Shown: positions 1 to 6,875 of the stretch, in pieces
Position numbering within the stretch: the first letter of the stretch is position 1
Layout of the letters: each line of letters starts with the position of its first letter
Assembly: GCA_030635365.1 (NCBI GenBank)
Contig: DAOVYZ010000102.1
Location: 1 to 9,229, forward strand
Source: Bacteroidales bacterium
Lineage (GTDB): Bacteria; Bacteroidota; Bacteroidia; Bacteroidales; UBA12077
Length of the DNA stretch: 9,229 bases
Direction of reading: 5' to 3'
Notes under the pieces: generated by a model
Database searches by the model: none
Seen by the model: the letters and a program-made list of their open reading frames with translations, nothing else
Told to the model about the DNA's origin: nothing
Made by a program: the position numbers and the translations under genes

Positions 1-94
1 TACTATTATCGGGATACCATTTGGAAACCAACATTTTAAGTTGGCTTCGCTTGCACTCACTCCTTTTGGAAGAGATATAATTGATAAAAACTAG
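1..94 (+). CDS. YccF-family inner membrane protein, C-terminal fragment cut by window edge
   Basis: Only the last 30 codons are visible. They read in the frame starting at base 2 and end at the TAG at 92-94. The visible peptide contains IPFGNQHFKLA followed by SLALTPFGRDI. This matches the C-terminal signature of the YccF / 'inner membrane component' domain family (pattern IPxGxxxFKLAxLALxPFGR), which closes E. coli YccF and its relatives. These are small integral membrane proteins of roughly 120-150 residues with no firmly established function. The gene would begin outside the window. It converges with the permease gene, the two stops lying 28 bp apart with no clear GC-rich terminator hairpin between them. 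The family call rests on one short but characteristic motif. Confidence 0.75.
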   Translation, partial: TIIGIPFGNQHFKLASLALTPFGRDIIDKN

Positions 95-122
95 ATTTTA
101 TTCAGTAATATATAAATTTCTA

Positions 123-2534
123 TTACTCGTATTTTAATGTGTCAACAGGATTTGATCTGGCTGCTTTTATTGTATAAGCACTTACCGAAATTAGTATAAT
201 TATAAAAACAAAAATTACAGGAACGACAAATAGCCAGAATGATAGAGACATTTTAATTGAGAAATTATTTAACCAATAATTTAACCCCCAAACTAAAACC
301 GGGATCGAAAGTGCAGATGCTAAAATAATAAGATGCAAATATTCTTTGAAGAACTTTAGCAAAATATTATGAACCCTGGCTCCCATTACTTTTCTAATAC
401 CTATTTCTTTTGTTTTCAAATTAGCTGTATAAAGAGATAATCCAAATAAACCTAAACAAGTTATAAATATTGCTAAGAAAGAGAATATTCCAAATACTTT
501 TCCAAATTTTCTGTCAGCTTTAAACTGTTCATTATAATATACATCAAGAAAGAAAAAATCAAATGGGTTTCCTGCAAATAGCTCATTCCAACTTGTCTCA
601 ATCCTTGTAAGATTTGATTTTATATTTTCGGCATCCAATTTAACCGAAAAGCAACCTCTGGGAATCTTCGGTAAGAATCTAAATATTTGAGGCTCATATG
701 TTGCCTTAGGTGACTCATGACGATAATCCTTCAATACCCCAATTATAGTATAAATGTTGCCCCAATAATTTATTTGCTTATTTAATGCATCATCAGCACT
801 TTCAAATTCTAACCATTTAACAGCCGTTTCATTTATTAATACTGAATTTTTATCTGAAGGGAATTCTTTAGAAAAATTACGTCCAACTATGAATTCCATA
901 CCGTAAAGATCAATAAACTCATCATCTACTCCCATTATCATGTAATTCTTTCCGGATGCAGCATCACTACCTACTTTGAAAATCCCGCCATTATCCCAAT
1001 AAATCTTACGCCCAGGCACTTCTGTAGAAAATGCAACACCTTTAACACCTGATAATTTAGCAATCTCCTGTTTGAATGTTTCTTGCCGTTGAGCATAAGT
1101 GGAATCGACTGCTTTAGGAACATTAACCACAAGTGTTTGATCAATACTGAATCCTAAACTCTGATTACGCATAAATATTAATTGCGAAAAAACAGCAAAT
1201 GTGCCGGTAATTAGTATTATAGAAAGTACAAGCTGAAAAAAAACTAATACTTTTCTTAAGCTCACAATCCGTGTTGAACTGGTTAATTTACCTTTTAAAA
1301 CCGAAATAGGTTTAAATGATGATAGTGCGAAAACAGGATACATCCCTGTAATAAAAGTTCCTCCCAAGTATGCTATAACAATAAATATGACAAACCATTG
1401 TTGACTCCACAAACTATAGTCTCTTGGAATTCCTGTCAATTTTGTGAACCCAGGCTTTATTAATTCTATTAAAGTAAGTGCTAAAGCCAGTCCAATTAAG
1501 TTAATGATTGCAGACTCAATATAAAATTGCTTGATCAAATTCTTTCTTAAAGCCCCAACAACTTTTCTTACTCCAACTTCACGTGCTCTTTCCATAGATC
1601 GAGAGGTTGTAAGGTTTATATAATTTACCCACGCTATTATTAATATAAAAACACCAATTATATACAAAAACTTAACTGTTTTCTCATCTCCATTTGCTTC
1701 TTGTTCTTGTAATAGGTTAGATTTAAGATGAATATCTTGTACTGGCTGTAAATTAAAATACATTAGCATATTATAATGAGCTAACATCTCCCCAATTTGA
1801 CTCTCAGTAAATTTTATAAACTGCTTTTCCAACTCTCTTAGCTTTGAATCTTCTTTTAATACCAGATACGTAAAAGCACCTGTATGCCCCCACGACTGCA
1901 TATAATCATCGCCACGCCATTCAGCTAAATTGGGAAAGGCAACTAGTATTTCCGGTTTTAAATGTGAATTCTGAGGGATATCCTCAAAGACTGCAACTAC
2001 CTGATAATCTTCTGTTTTATTAAGATTTAATCTCTTTCCTATCGGATCTTCTTTCCCAAAATATCTTTCTGCTACACTTTTACATATCACAATATTGTTA
2101 GGTTGTTCAAGTACTCCATCAATAGAGCCAGATGCGATATTAAAATATAAGATGTTGAATATTTGCTGCTCCGCATAGTAAATTTTATTTTCGATAAATT
2201 TATTTTCTTCATATGAAAAAACTGCTTCCCGTTGAGCTAATCGAGCAACTCTAAGCACCTCCGGAAAATTATCTTTTAAAAGTGGCCCTATTGGAGGGCA
2301 AGCTGATGCAAATTCAACATTACTACCATCATCTAACATTGTTCTTCCATAACTTAAGCGATAAATATTTTCACTGTTGGGATGATAATTATCAAAGCTT
2401 TCTTCGAAAGTAATATAGTGAAATATAAATACACTGGCTGTTATGCCAATTGCCAAACCTGAAATGTTTAAAAGGGTAAATACAAAATTATTCAGCAATA
2501 CCCTTTTTGCAATACGAATATAGTTTAAGAACAT
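123..2534 (-). CDS. ABC transporter permease, MacB/FtsX type (803 aa)
   Basis: Membrane subunit of a MacB/LolCDE-like mechanotransmission ABC transporter, the duplicated form of about 800 residues that is very common in Bacteroidota. Visible layout: membrane segment 1 at about residues 17-40; a large extracytoplasmic MacB_PCD-type domain at about 45-280; segments at about 285-308, 340-360 and 380-405; segment 5 at about 430-455; a second extracytoplasmic domain; and three segments near 690-705, 730-750 and 770-795. Two FtsX coupling motifs are present, EVGVRKVVGA at 319-328 and EIGIRKVMGA at 710-719, each directly after a membrane segment. The C-terminus NPVDTLKYE is typical. Such proteins do not make a pore; they transmit ATP-driven movement to periplasmic partners for lipoprotein, peptide or drug export. 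No ATPase gene is visible, so the partner must be elsewhere. The substrate cannot be inferred. Length and both ends look complete. Confidence 0.93.
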   Translation of the reverse strand: MFLNYIRIAKRVLLNNFVFTLLNISGLAIGITASVFIFHYITFEESFDNYHPNSENIYRLSYGRTMLDDGSNVEFASACPPIGPLLKDNFPEVLRVARLAQREAVFSYEENKFIENKIYYAEQQIFNILYFNIASGSIDGVLEQPNNIVICKSVAERYFGKEDPIGKRLNLNKTEDYQVVAVFEDIPQNSHLKPEILVAFPNLAEWRGDDYMQSWGHTGAFTYLVLKEDSKLRELEKQFIKFTESQIGEMLAHYNMLMYFNLQPVQDIHLKSNLLQEQEANGDEKTVKFLYIIGVFILIIAWVNYINLTTSRSMERAREVGVRKVVGALRKNLIKQFYIESAIINLIGLALALTLIELIKPGFTKLTGIPRDYSLWSQQWFVIFIVIAYLGGTFITGMYPVFALSSFKPISVLKGKLTSSTRIVSLRKVLVFFQLVLSIILITGTFAVFSQLIFMRNQSLGFSIDQTLVVNVPKAVDSTYAQRQETFKQEIAKLSGVKGVAFSTEVPGRKIYWDNGGIFKVGSDAASGKNYMIMGVDDEFIDLYGMEFIVGRNFSKEFPSDKNSVLINETAVKWLEFESADDALNKQINYWGNIYTIIGVLKDYRHESPKATYEPQIFRFLPKIPRGCFSVKLDAENIKSNLTRIETSWNELFAGNPFDFFFLDVYYNEQFKADRKFGKVFGIFSFLAIFITCLGLFGLSLYTANLKTKEIGIRKVMGARVHNILLKFFKEYLHLIILASALSIPVLVWGLNYWLNNFSIKMSLSFWLFVVPVIFVFIIILISVSAYTIKAARSNPVDTLKYE

Positions 2535-2604
2535 ATATGTAATATTTTTAGTTTTGTTAACAATAAGATTGTAATTATAAAATAAAGTTTAAATATATAG
2601 TAAA

Positions 2605-2637
2605 GAAAAATATGTACTTTTATGAACTGGTTGCAAA
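2605..2637 (-). promoter_or_regulatory. Candidate Bacteroidota promoter for the ABC permease gene
   Basis: Read on the minus strand, TTTG (plus-strand CAAA, 2634-2637) is followed after 21 bp by TATTTTTC (plus-strand GAAAAATA, 2605-2612). The second element matches the Bacteroidota -7 consensus TAnnTTTG in 5 of 6 defined positions, and the spacing fits the -33/-7 arrangement. Transcription would start near 2598, about 65 nt before the permease ATG. The -33 element falls inside one copy of a direct repeat (2630-2641), so a regulator binding there could control it. This is a motif match only, in AT-rich DNA where chance matches are frequent. Confidence 0.35.
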
Positions 2638-2662
2638 CACTATGATTTTCGTTGTAAACAGT
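2630..2662. repeat. Imperfect direct repeat pair, 21-bp period, between divergent genes
   Basis: GTTGCAAACACT (2630-2641) and GTTGTAAACAGT (2651-2662) agree at 10 of 12 positions and are offset by 21 bp, two turns of the helix, so both would face the same side of the DNA. They sit in the intergenic region between the divergent permease and thioredoxin-like genes, and the first overlaps the candidate -33 element of the permease promoter. This layout fits an operator for a dimeric or tandem-binding regulator, but no regulator gene is nearby. Confidence 0.35.
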
Positions 2663-2692
2663 GAATTTATTACATAATCAAATTTTAACACT

Positions 2693-3241
2693 ATGAAAAA
2701 AATTACATTGCTATTATTAATTCTAGGAATTGGTTTGTACTCATGCAATTACAAACAAAAAAAGGCAGAAGAGGAAGCGAAGTTAGATATTGTAAAATCA
2801 ACATTAATCAAGGTTGGACAGGTAGTACCTGAATTTAGCTACATTAATATGGATAATGACACTATTCATATTAGCGATTTAAAGGGTAAAGTTGTTTTTA
2901 TGAATTTCTTTGCAACATCATGCCCTATTTGTATTAAAGAACTTCCATTTATTGAAAGTGATATCTGGGCTAAATACAAAGGAAATGAGAATTTTGAACT
3001 CATAGTTTTCGGACGTGAACATAATGTTGAAGAAATGATAGCATTTAAAGAAAAGGCCGGATATACATTCAATATTGTTCCTGATCCTGGAAGAAAAATA
3101 TATTCTTTATTTGCAGAAAAGTACATACCAAGAAATATTGTTTTGGACCGCGAAGGTAATATTATATTTGAAGCTACCGGATTTGATGATAATGAGTTTG
3201 ATAAGCTGAAAAAATTAATCGAAACAGAATTAAACAAATAA
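2693..3241 (+). CDS. TlpA/ResA-like thioredoxin-fold lipoprotein (182 aa)
   Basis: Predicted extracytoplasmic thiol-disulfide oxidoreductase anchored by a lipid. The N-terminus has a charged MKK start, a hydrophobic stretch (residues 4-15) and a lipobox LYSC with Cys18 as the acylation site. A lysine/glutamate-rich tether (21-35) follows, then an AhpC/TSA-Redoxin domain from about 40 to 180. The active-site CxxC is CPIC (Cys77, Cys80) after FFATS, the usual 'FWATWCxxC' location. The cis-proline is Pro146 in KYIPRNIV, and the conserved LDREGNI turn follows. Family members reduce disulfides in apo-cytochromes or other envelope proteins, or serve in oxidative-stress responses; the exact client is not visible. 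The methyltransferase gene starts 94 bp downstream on the same strand. The ATG at 2693 gives a perfect signal peptide and there is no better alternative. Confidence 0.9.
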   Translation: MKKITLLLLILGIGLYSCNYKQKKAEEEAKLDIVKSTLIKVGQVVPEFSYINMDNDTIHISDLKGKVVFMNFFATSCPICIKELPFIESDIWAKYKGNENFELIVFGREHNVEEMIAFKEKAGYTFNIVPDPGRKIYSLFAEKYIPRNIVLDREGNIIFEATGFDDNEFDKLKKLIETELNK

Positions 3242-3276
3242 CATAAACATAGAATTAATAAGGTTTTCGGCAACAA

Positions 3277-3314
3277 TATCAGAATATGAGTGTTCTACAT
3301 AAATATTTCTGATA
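3277..3314. repeat. Inverted repeat in the TlpA-like/ogt intergenic region
   Basis: TATCAGAA (3277-3284) is perfectly complementary to TTCTGATA (3307-3314), with 22 nt between the arms. A further TAT/ATA pairing (3285-3287 with 3303-3305, one base bulged) would shorten the loop to about 15 nt. The stem is AT-rich and is not followed by a clean T run, so it is a weak terminator candidate at best. It could instead be a protein-binding palindrome about 20 bp upstream of the methyltransferase start. Confidence 0.35.
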
Positions 3315-3335
3315 CATATTTATTAAAATAGAATT

Positions 3336-3809
3336 ATGTTCGAAACCTATTACAAATCACCAATAGGTAATCTGAGAATAATTGCAAATGATTCGCATAT
3401 TATTCAGATCTCATTTACTAAGGATTTTTTCAAAATGAAGATAACTCCTTTTCATCTAGAGAACTGTATTAGCCAATTAGATGAATATTTTAGTGGAAAT
3501 AGAAAAGAATTTACAGTAAATATAAACCCTTCAGGTACTGAATTCCAAAGCAAAATATGGAATCAACTCTTAAGGATTCCATATGGTAAAACTGTATCTT
3601 ACCTGGATCAAGCTAAAGCGTATGGTGATGAAAAAGCTATTCGTGCTATCGCTCTGGCAAATAGCAAAAACCCCATCCCTATTATTATTCCGTGCCACCG
3701 GGTTATTGGGACTAATGGCAGTTTAACCGGTTATGCCGGAGGTTTATTAAATAAAAGGTGGCTCTTAGAGCATGAGGGAGCAATACAACAAAAAAGTCTT
3801 TTCTGGTAA
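3336..3809 (+). CDS. ogt: Methylated-DNA--[protein]-cysteine S-methyltransferase (157 aa)
   Basis: DNA repair suicide enzyme that transfers the methyl group from O6-methylguanine (or O4-methylthymine) to its own cysteine. The active site IPCHRV is present with nucleophile Cys120 and His121. The DNA-binding helix-turn-helix is YGKTVSYLDQAKAYGDEKAIRAIALAN (83-109); Arg103 is in the place of the nucleotide-flipping arginine finger. Asn112 of the NP dipeptide before the active site and the GSLTGYAGGL loop (128-137) are also present. Residues 1-60 form the smaller N-terminal ribonuclease-like domain. The length is normal for a stand-alone Ogt/MGMT; there is no fused AlkA or AraC-like Ada domain. 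The C-terminus ends in the usual QQKSLFW. The gene runs the same way as the TlpA-like gene but is separated by 94 bp containing an inverted repeat, so it is probably transcribed separately. Ogt is the closest symbol for this architecture. Confidence 0.95.
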   Translation: MFETYYKSPIGNLRIIANDSHIIQISFTKDFFKMKITPFHLENCISQLDEYFSGNRKEFTVNINPSGTEFQSKIWNQLLRIPYGKTVSYLDQAKAYGDEKAIRAIALANSKNPIPIIIPCHRVIGTNGSLTGYAGGLLNKRWLLEHEGAIQQKSLFW

Positions 3810-3830
3810 TCTTGACATAATTTTGTATAA

Positions 3831-4037
3831 AAGGAAGCTTACATATTTCTTGTTATACCACGCAAAGAACCAAATTTTAACTATCGAATTATACGTGCAT
3901 TATACCCGGCATTTAAAATAATATATCCAAATGGAGTTATTACTTCAGGCTATTTAGCTAAAGCTATATTTAAAATCGGGCTTAAGGGAAGAGATAAATT
4001 AATTTTAGAAAATAGGGATATTAAGAAAATTGTTTAG
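3831..4037 (+). pseudogene. Remnant of an NAD(P)-binding atypical SDR ('epimerase-like') gene, C-terminal part only
   Basis: The region between the methyltransferase stop and the convergent caspase gene holds an open frame of 68 codons ending in TAG at 4035-4037. It has no ATG, GTG or TTG near its beginning, and in-frame stops at 3828 and 3813 close it upstream. The peptide begins KEAYIF, then has RALYPAFKIIYPNGVITS, GYLAKAIFKIGLKG and finally ILENRDIKKIV. From memory this matches the C-terminal third of Rossmann-fold NAD(P)-binding 'epimerase' proteins of about 215-220 residues. Their tails run AYMFRPG, then LYP-x-FP-x-VTT-x-ELGxAM, then LEN-x-DI-x-L. The N-terminal two thirds with the GxxGxxG nucleotide-binding loop are missing and the RPG motif is degraded, so the product would be non-functional. 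Homology may continue a few codons before 3831 across the stop at 3828. The likely origin is deletion of the 5' part next to ogt. Confidence 0.7.
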
Positions 4038-4042
4038 ATACT

Positions 4043-6343
4043 TTATTTTACCATCAAAATAAAATCACTCCCCGGTTCATTATTACCAAATTCACCAAAA
4101 CGTGGCTGTGGATCTACTTTTTCTACATATTGTATTATCTCATTTATTGTTAATATTTGATCAGGCCCTCCATAGTTTCTCAATGATTCCAGAAACTTTC
4201 TGGCAAATGGAGAATGGTGCCCCGGGCGGCCATCAGGTACATATTCTTTACCTCCAGAAGTTAAATATAAACGAGTCTTATATTTCTTTTTCCTTTGAAC
4301 AAATTCTTCGCTGGTAACTTCGGTATACATATCCACAGCACAACTTCTTGATGCTATTAGAGGATCAAAAGTACCTCCAAAACATACATCCATAACCAAC
4401 ATAATATGATTACATGGAATATTGTTAATCATAGTACGTAAATTAGAATGAGATAAATACGAAGTTTTAGCAACATCATCTGATTTGGAATCTCTGGAAA
4501 TTACATAGCCTTCCTTAAATACGTCATCATATATTCCATGACCAGCAAAAAAAATCAGCAAATTATCATTCTTACCGTATCCTAATTTTGCGTATTCTCT
4601 TATCTTCTCAATTGTCTCTTTCAAGGATGGATTAATGATTAATTCTGGTTGTACAAAATAGTTTGACTTTAACTCTTCTGATATAGTGGTAGCATCAATT
4701 ACAGGATTTACTAGCTCCGAGAATGAATCATAAATACTAGTTGCGAATATTAATGCACGATCAAAACCTAAATCATCTTCTCCAGTCACTTTTTCGGTAC
4801 TTTTGATAACCGTTTTTTCTGCTCTTTCCTTTTGTACAGCACTCCTCTTATTTTTAATTATATGAAATGGATTTTCTACTGGAGTTACTTTAAACAATTT
4901 ATTATTTGTTGGATGAACTAATTCAAAATTTGAATACTCAAATGAAATTCCATCCTTACTTTTTGTTCTTTCTGCTTGCAAAAATGCTTTCCCAAAATTA
5001 TTTTTAAACGACCTGGCATCTTCAATTGGAATTTTAATTCCAGCATCTGTTTCTAAAAATCGTATTTTGTATATATTAATATCGGCATTATATCCTATTA
5101 ATCTTTCGATAGGTATAGCAATTTTATTCCCTGATTTTGTATTCAACTTATAATATTTCTCTGTATGGTACTGAAGTTGTGATAAAACAACTGATTTTAA
5201 TTTATCCCTTCTATCATTATACTGGATAGTAGTCTCAAATTCATCTCGAGGTGCCGTTAAATTATTGTCAAGTTTATTTAATATATCTTCAATTACATTA
5301 GATGTTAAAATAATTTTTTGAGCAGAAGTTAATTCGCCATCCATATAATCTGTAATTAATGATTTTCTTGAAGGATTCACACCTGTAAGCTCCCATACTA
5401 TACAAGATTTATCGGAACTAAATGATGTAAGAAATAAACCATCATCACTAAATGTACCTCCAAATACGTGATCACTATGGCGATATATATGCTCAAACTC
5501 AAGCATTTCAGTTTTATTCATTTTGAGTATAACCAAATCCTGATTCTTCCCAAATGCCAAATAATCACCTGTAGAATTGTAGTTCAATGCTCTATTAACT
5601 CTAATCTTTATACTATCTTTAAATGACATATTACGTTTATCAATATTATATCTCCTAATCTCGTACTGTGAAGATGTAACAAATTCATTTTTTGAAGGAT
5701 GAAAACATAAATCATACAACCAGTATTTCATGCTAGGAATAGTATCATATAATAAATACTCATCATTTTTAAATTGATACAGATGGATAATTTTATTGTA
5801 ACCTCCCGTAATCAAAAACTCATCGTTGTAATTAAAACTCACAGCCATAATCGATTCATCATAATTAAATTTTTGAGATAACAATAGCTCATCATCATTC
5901 CATTTCCATAAGCATACTGATTTGTCAGATGAAGCACTAGCAAGATATTCACCATTATGGCTAAATTCTACTTTATTGATATTATATGAATGTCCATTTA
6001 AAACCTGAATAACCTTTTTATCTTCTAATCGAATTATGGCTATATCATTATCACTTTTATATTTTGCACAGGCTAAATATTTTTCATCCGGAGAAAATGA
6101 AATGTGCCCCCCAACTGATTTAGGATTTCCCTGATGACTAAATATTTTATTCCAATCCCTGTCGAAAATTTCGATTGTGTTATTGCCAATAGTTAAAGCA
6201 AAGTAATTTCTGAAAGGAGAAAATTTGCCATCCATAATATAATCAGGATAAGCCTTTAGTTCTTTCTTTTCTTTATAGGTAAAATCCTGCGAAAAACAGT
6301 TCAATGCTAAAAATAGCAACCAAAAAGTAATTATTGTTTTCAT
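4043..6343 (-). CDS. Secreted WD40 beta-propeller / caspase-like (peptidase C14) protein (766 aa)
   Basis: Numbered from the ATG at 6343, which begins a clear signal peptide (MKTIITFWLLFLALNCFSQ, cleavage expected after Gln19). The in-frame ATG at 6385 would only add 14 polar residues in front and is less likely. Seven WD40-like blades follow at about 36-66, 78-113, 117-149, 161-192, 205-235, 245-276 and 288-319. Blades 3 and 7 are the most canonical (GH/HS start, SSDKSxxxW end). A linker region (about 320-525) contains the DEFETTIQYNDR motif seen in Bacteroidota proteins of this kind. The peptidase C14 domain spans about 528-766: DRALIFATSIYD strand, catalytic His602 in FFAGHG, nucleophile Cys654 in MDVCFGG, and the conserved end RFGEFGNNEPGSDF. 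Both catalytic residues are intact, so a cysteine protease acting in the periplasm or outside the cell is expected. Substrate and role are unknown. It is monocistronic and convergent with the pseudogene, the stops lying 5 bp apart. Confidence 0.88.
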   Translation of the reverse strand: MKTIITFWLLFLALNCFSQDFTYKEKKELKAYPDYIMDGKFSPFRNYFALTIGNNTIEIFDRDWNKIFSHQGNPKSVGGHISFSPDEKYLACAKYKSDNDIAIIRLEDKKVIQVLNGHSYNINKVEFSHNGEYLASASSDKSVCLWKWNDDELLLSQKFNYDESIMAVSFNYNDEFLITGGYNKIIHLYQFKNDEYLLYDTIPSMKYWLYDLCFHPSKNEFVTSSQYEIRRYNIDKRNMSFKDSIKIRVNRALNYNSTGDYLAFGKNQDLVILKMNKTEMLEFEHIYRHSDHVFGGTFSDDGLFLTSFSSDKSCIVWELTGVNPSRKSLITDYMDGELTSAQKIILTSNVIEDILNKLDNNLTAPRDEFETTIQYNDRRDKLKSVVLSQLQYHTEKYYKLNTKSGNKIAIPIERLIGYNADINIYKIRFLETDAGIKIPIEDARSFKNNFGKAFLQAERTKSKDGISFEYSNFELVHPTNNKLFKVTPVENPFHIIKNKRSAVQKERAEKTVIKSTEKVTGEDDLGFDRALIFATSIYDSFSELVNPVIDATTISEELKSNYFVQPELIINPSLKETIEKIREYAKLGYGKNDNLLIFFAGHGIYDDVFKEGYVISRDSKSDDVAKTSYLSHSNLRTMINNIPCNHIMLVMDVCFGGTFDPLIASRSCAVDMYTEVTSEEFVQRKKKYKTRLYLTSGGKEYVPDGRPGHHSPFARKFLESLRNYGGPDQILTINEIIQYVEKVDPQPRFGEFGNNEPGSDFILMVK

Positions 6344-6459
6344 CTGTTTATTATTTTGTTTTTTTATTGTCAAATGGAACCGCAATCATAATCGTGTGTG
6401 TTTAATGATTATTTTAATCTTGCTTGTTTCATAATGAGTAAATATGATTTTTAAAAAGT

Positions 6460-6490
6460 CCAAGATAAATATAGATTTTTTATTATCAAA
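6460..6490 (-). promoter_or_regulatory. Candidate Bacteroidota promoter for the caspase-like gene
   Basis: Minus-strand TTTG (plus-strand CAAA, 6487-6490), a 19-bp spacer, then TATCTTGG (plus-strand CCAAGATA, 6460-6467), which differs from TAnnTTTG at one defined position. Transcription would start near 6453, leaving a leader of about 110 nt before the ATG at 6343. The spacing is good, but this is a motif match only. Confidence 0.33.
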
Positions 6491-6522
6491 TTTTTTTAAC
6501 AAAGAAGTAATTTGCGAATATT

Positions 6523-6745
6523 ACCTAAAAATAAGAAATAATAGTACTGTCGTGCATTACCAATTCTCTCTCATTTAGTAATCAATAGTACTTTTTAAAT
6601 TTAAAAATGATCATATTTATCAGAAAAGTAAAAAGCAATTAACATTTAAGCAATTCAAGATGTTAACTATTTTTTAGGTTAAAAAATTTGACTATAATAT
6701 AAATTTTATATATTTACCCGATATTAAAATGCTATTTTTAGGTTA
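6523..6745. repeat. Three copies of a TATTTTTAGGT element in the divergent intergenic region
   Basis: TATTTTTAGGT occurs inverted at 6523-6533 (ACCTAAAAATA on the plus strand). It recurs with one extra T at 6668-6679 and exactly at 6733-6743. The last two are part of a longer shared word, CTATTTTT(T)AGGTTA, offset by 65 bp. These two flank the candidate promoter at 6687-6716 on either side, the layout of a paired operator. The sequence is not low-complexity only: the AGGT core makes three chance copies less trivial, though the region is very AT-rich. Confidence 0.4.
6687..6716 (+). promoter_or_regulatory. Candidate promoter P1 of the acyl-CoA carboxylase operon
   Basis: TTTG (6687-6690), an 18-bp spacer, then TATATTTA (6709-6716), one mismatch from TAnnTTTG. 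The predicted start is near 6722, giving a leader of about 150 nt. It lies between two copies of the TATTTTTAGGT element, so it may be regulated. It overlaps a TTGACT word that would also suit a classical -35 box. Confidence 0.38.
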
Positions 6746-6783
6746 CAAACTAAGGATATTTCAATTAATAAAAATCTCAATTA

Positions 6784-6817
6784 TTTAATAATAACCAATC
6801 TAATCTAAATATCTTTG
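6784..6817 (+). promoter_or_regulatory. Candidate promoter P2 of the acyl-CoA carboxylase operon
   Basis: TATCTTTG (6810-6817) is an exact match to the Bacteroidota -7 element TAnnTTTG. A poor -33 partner, TTTA (6784-6787), lies 22 bp upstream. Transcription would start near 6824, about 50 nt before the ATG at 6876, a more usual leader length than P1 would give. Confidence 0.42.
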
Positions 6818-6875
6818 TTGTGTCTAAAAATTAATATGTGTTCTATAACATATATTAAATCAGATATGTAAAGGT

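Larger units (their letters stand above)
6344..6875. other. Long AT-rich intergenic region between divergent caspase and carboxylase genes
   Basis: About 530 bp without a credible gene on either strand: stop codons are dense in all frames and no tRNA or other RNA fold was recognised. What can be seen is a candidate minus-strand promoter, two candidate plus-strand promoters, three TATTTTTAGGT elements (one inverted) and two AATAGTACT words (6540-6548 and 6584-6592). It is the divergent regulatory region for the caspase-like gene and the acyl-CoA carboxylase operon. A small RNA or leader cannot be excluded by eye. Confidence 0.6.

Noticed and set aside
95..122. Possible bidirectional terminator between the convergent YccF-type and permease genes
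   Set aside because: Only 28 AT-rich bases with no GC-containing stem could be found.
2866..3276. Minus-strand open frame of 136 codons
   Set aside because: It lies entirely opposite the TlpA-like gene and its end; the translation is leucine/serine-rich without family features, and the plus-strand gene has a lipobox and CxxC motif.
3812..3831. TTGACA followed by TATAAA after ogt, resembling a sigma-70 promoter
   Set aside because: The two boxes are only 8 bp apart, far too close, and there is no intact gene downstream; they lie in or next to the decayed gene.
4102..4317. Plus-strand open frame of 71 codons
   Set aside because: It is antisense to the well-conserved C-terminal caspase domain and has no recognisable motif.
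6344..6385. Longer N-terminus of the caspase-like protein starting at the ATG at 6385
   Set aside because: The extra 14 residues are polar and would bury the signal peptide; starting at 6343 gives a standard signal sequence.
6384..6410. Weak inverted repeat AATCAT / ATGATT in the leader of the caspase-like gene
   Set aside because: Only six base pairs, all but one A-T; too weak to call a hairpin or riboswitch.
6540..6592. Two AATAGTACT words 44 bp apart
   Set aside because: They are short and AT-rich with a palindromic core (AGTACT) that recurs easily by chance; no link to a promoter element.
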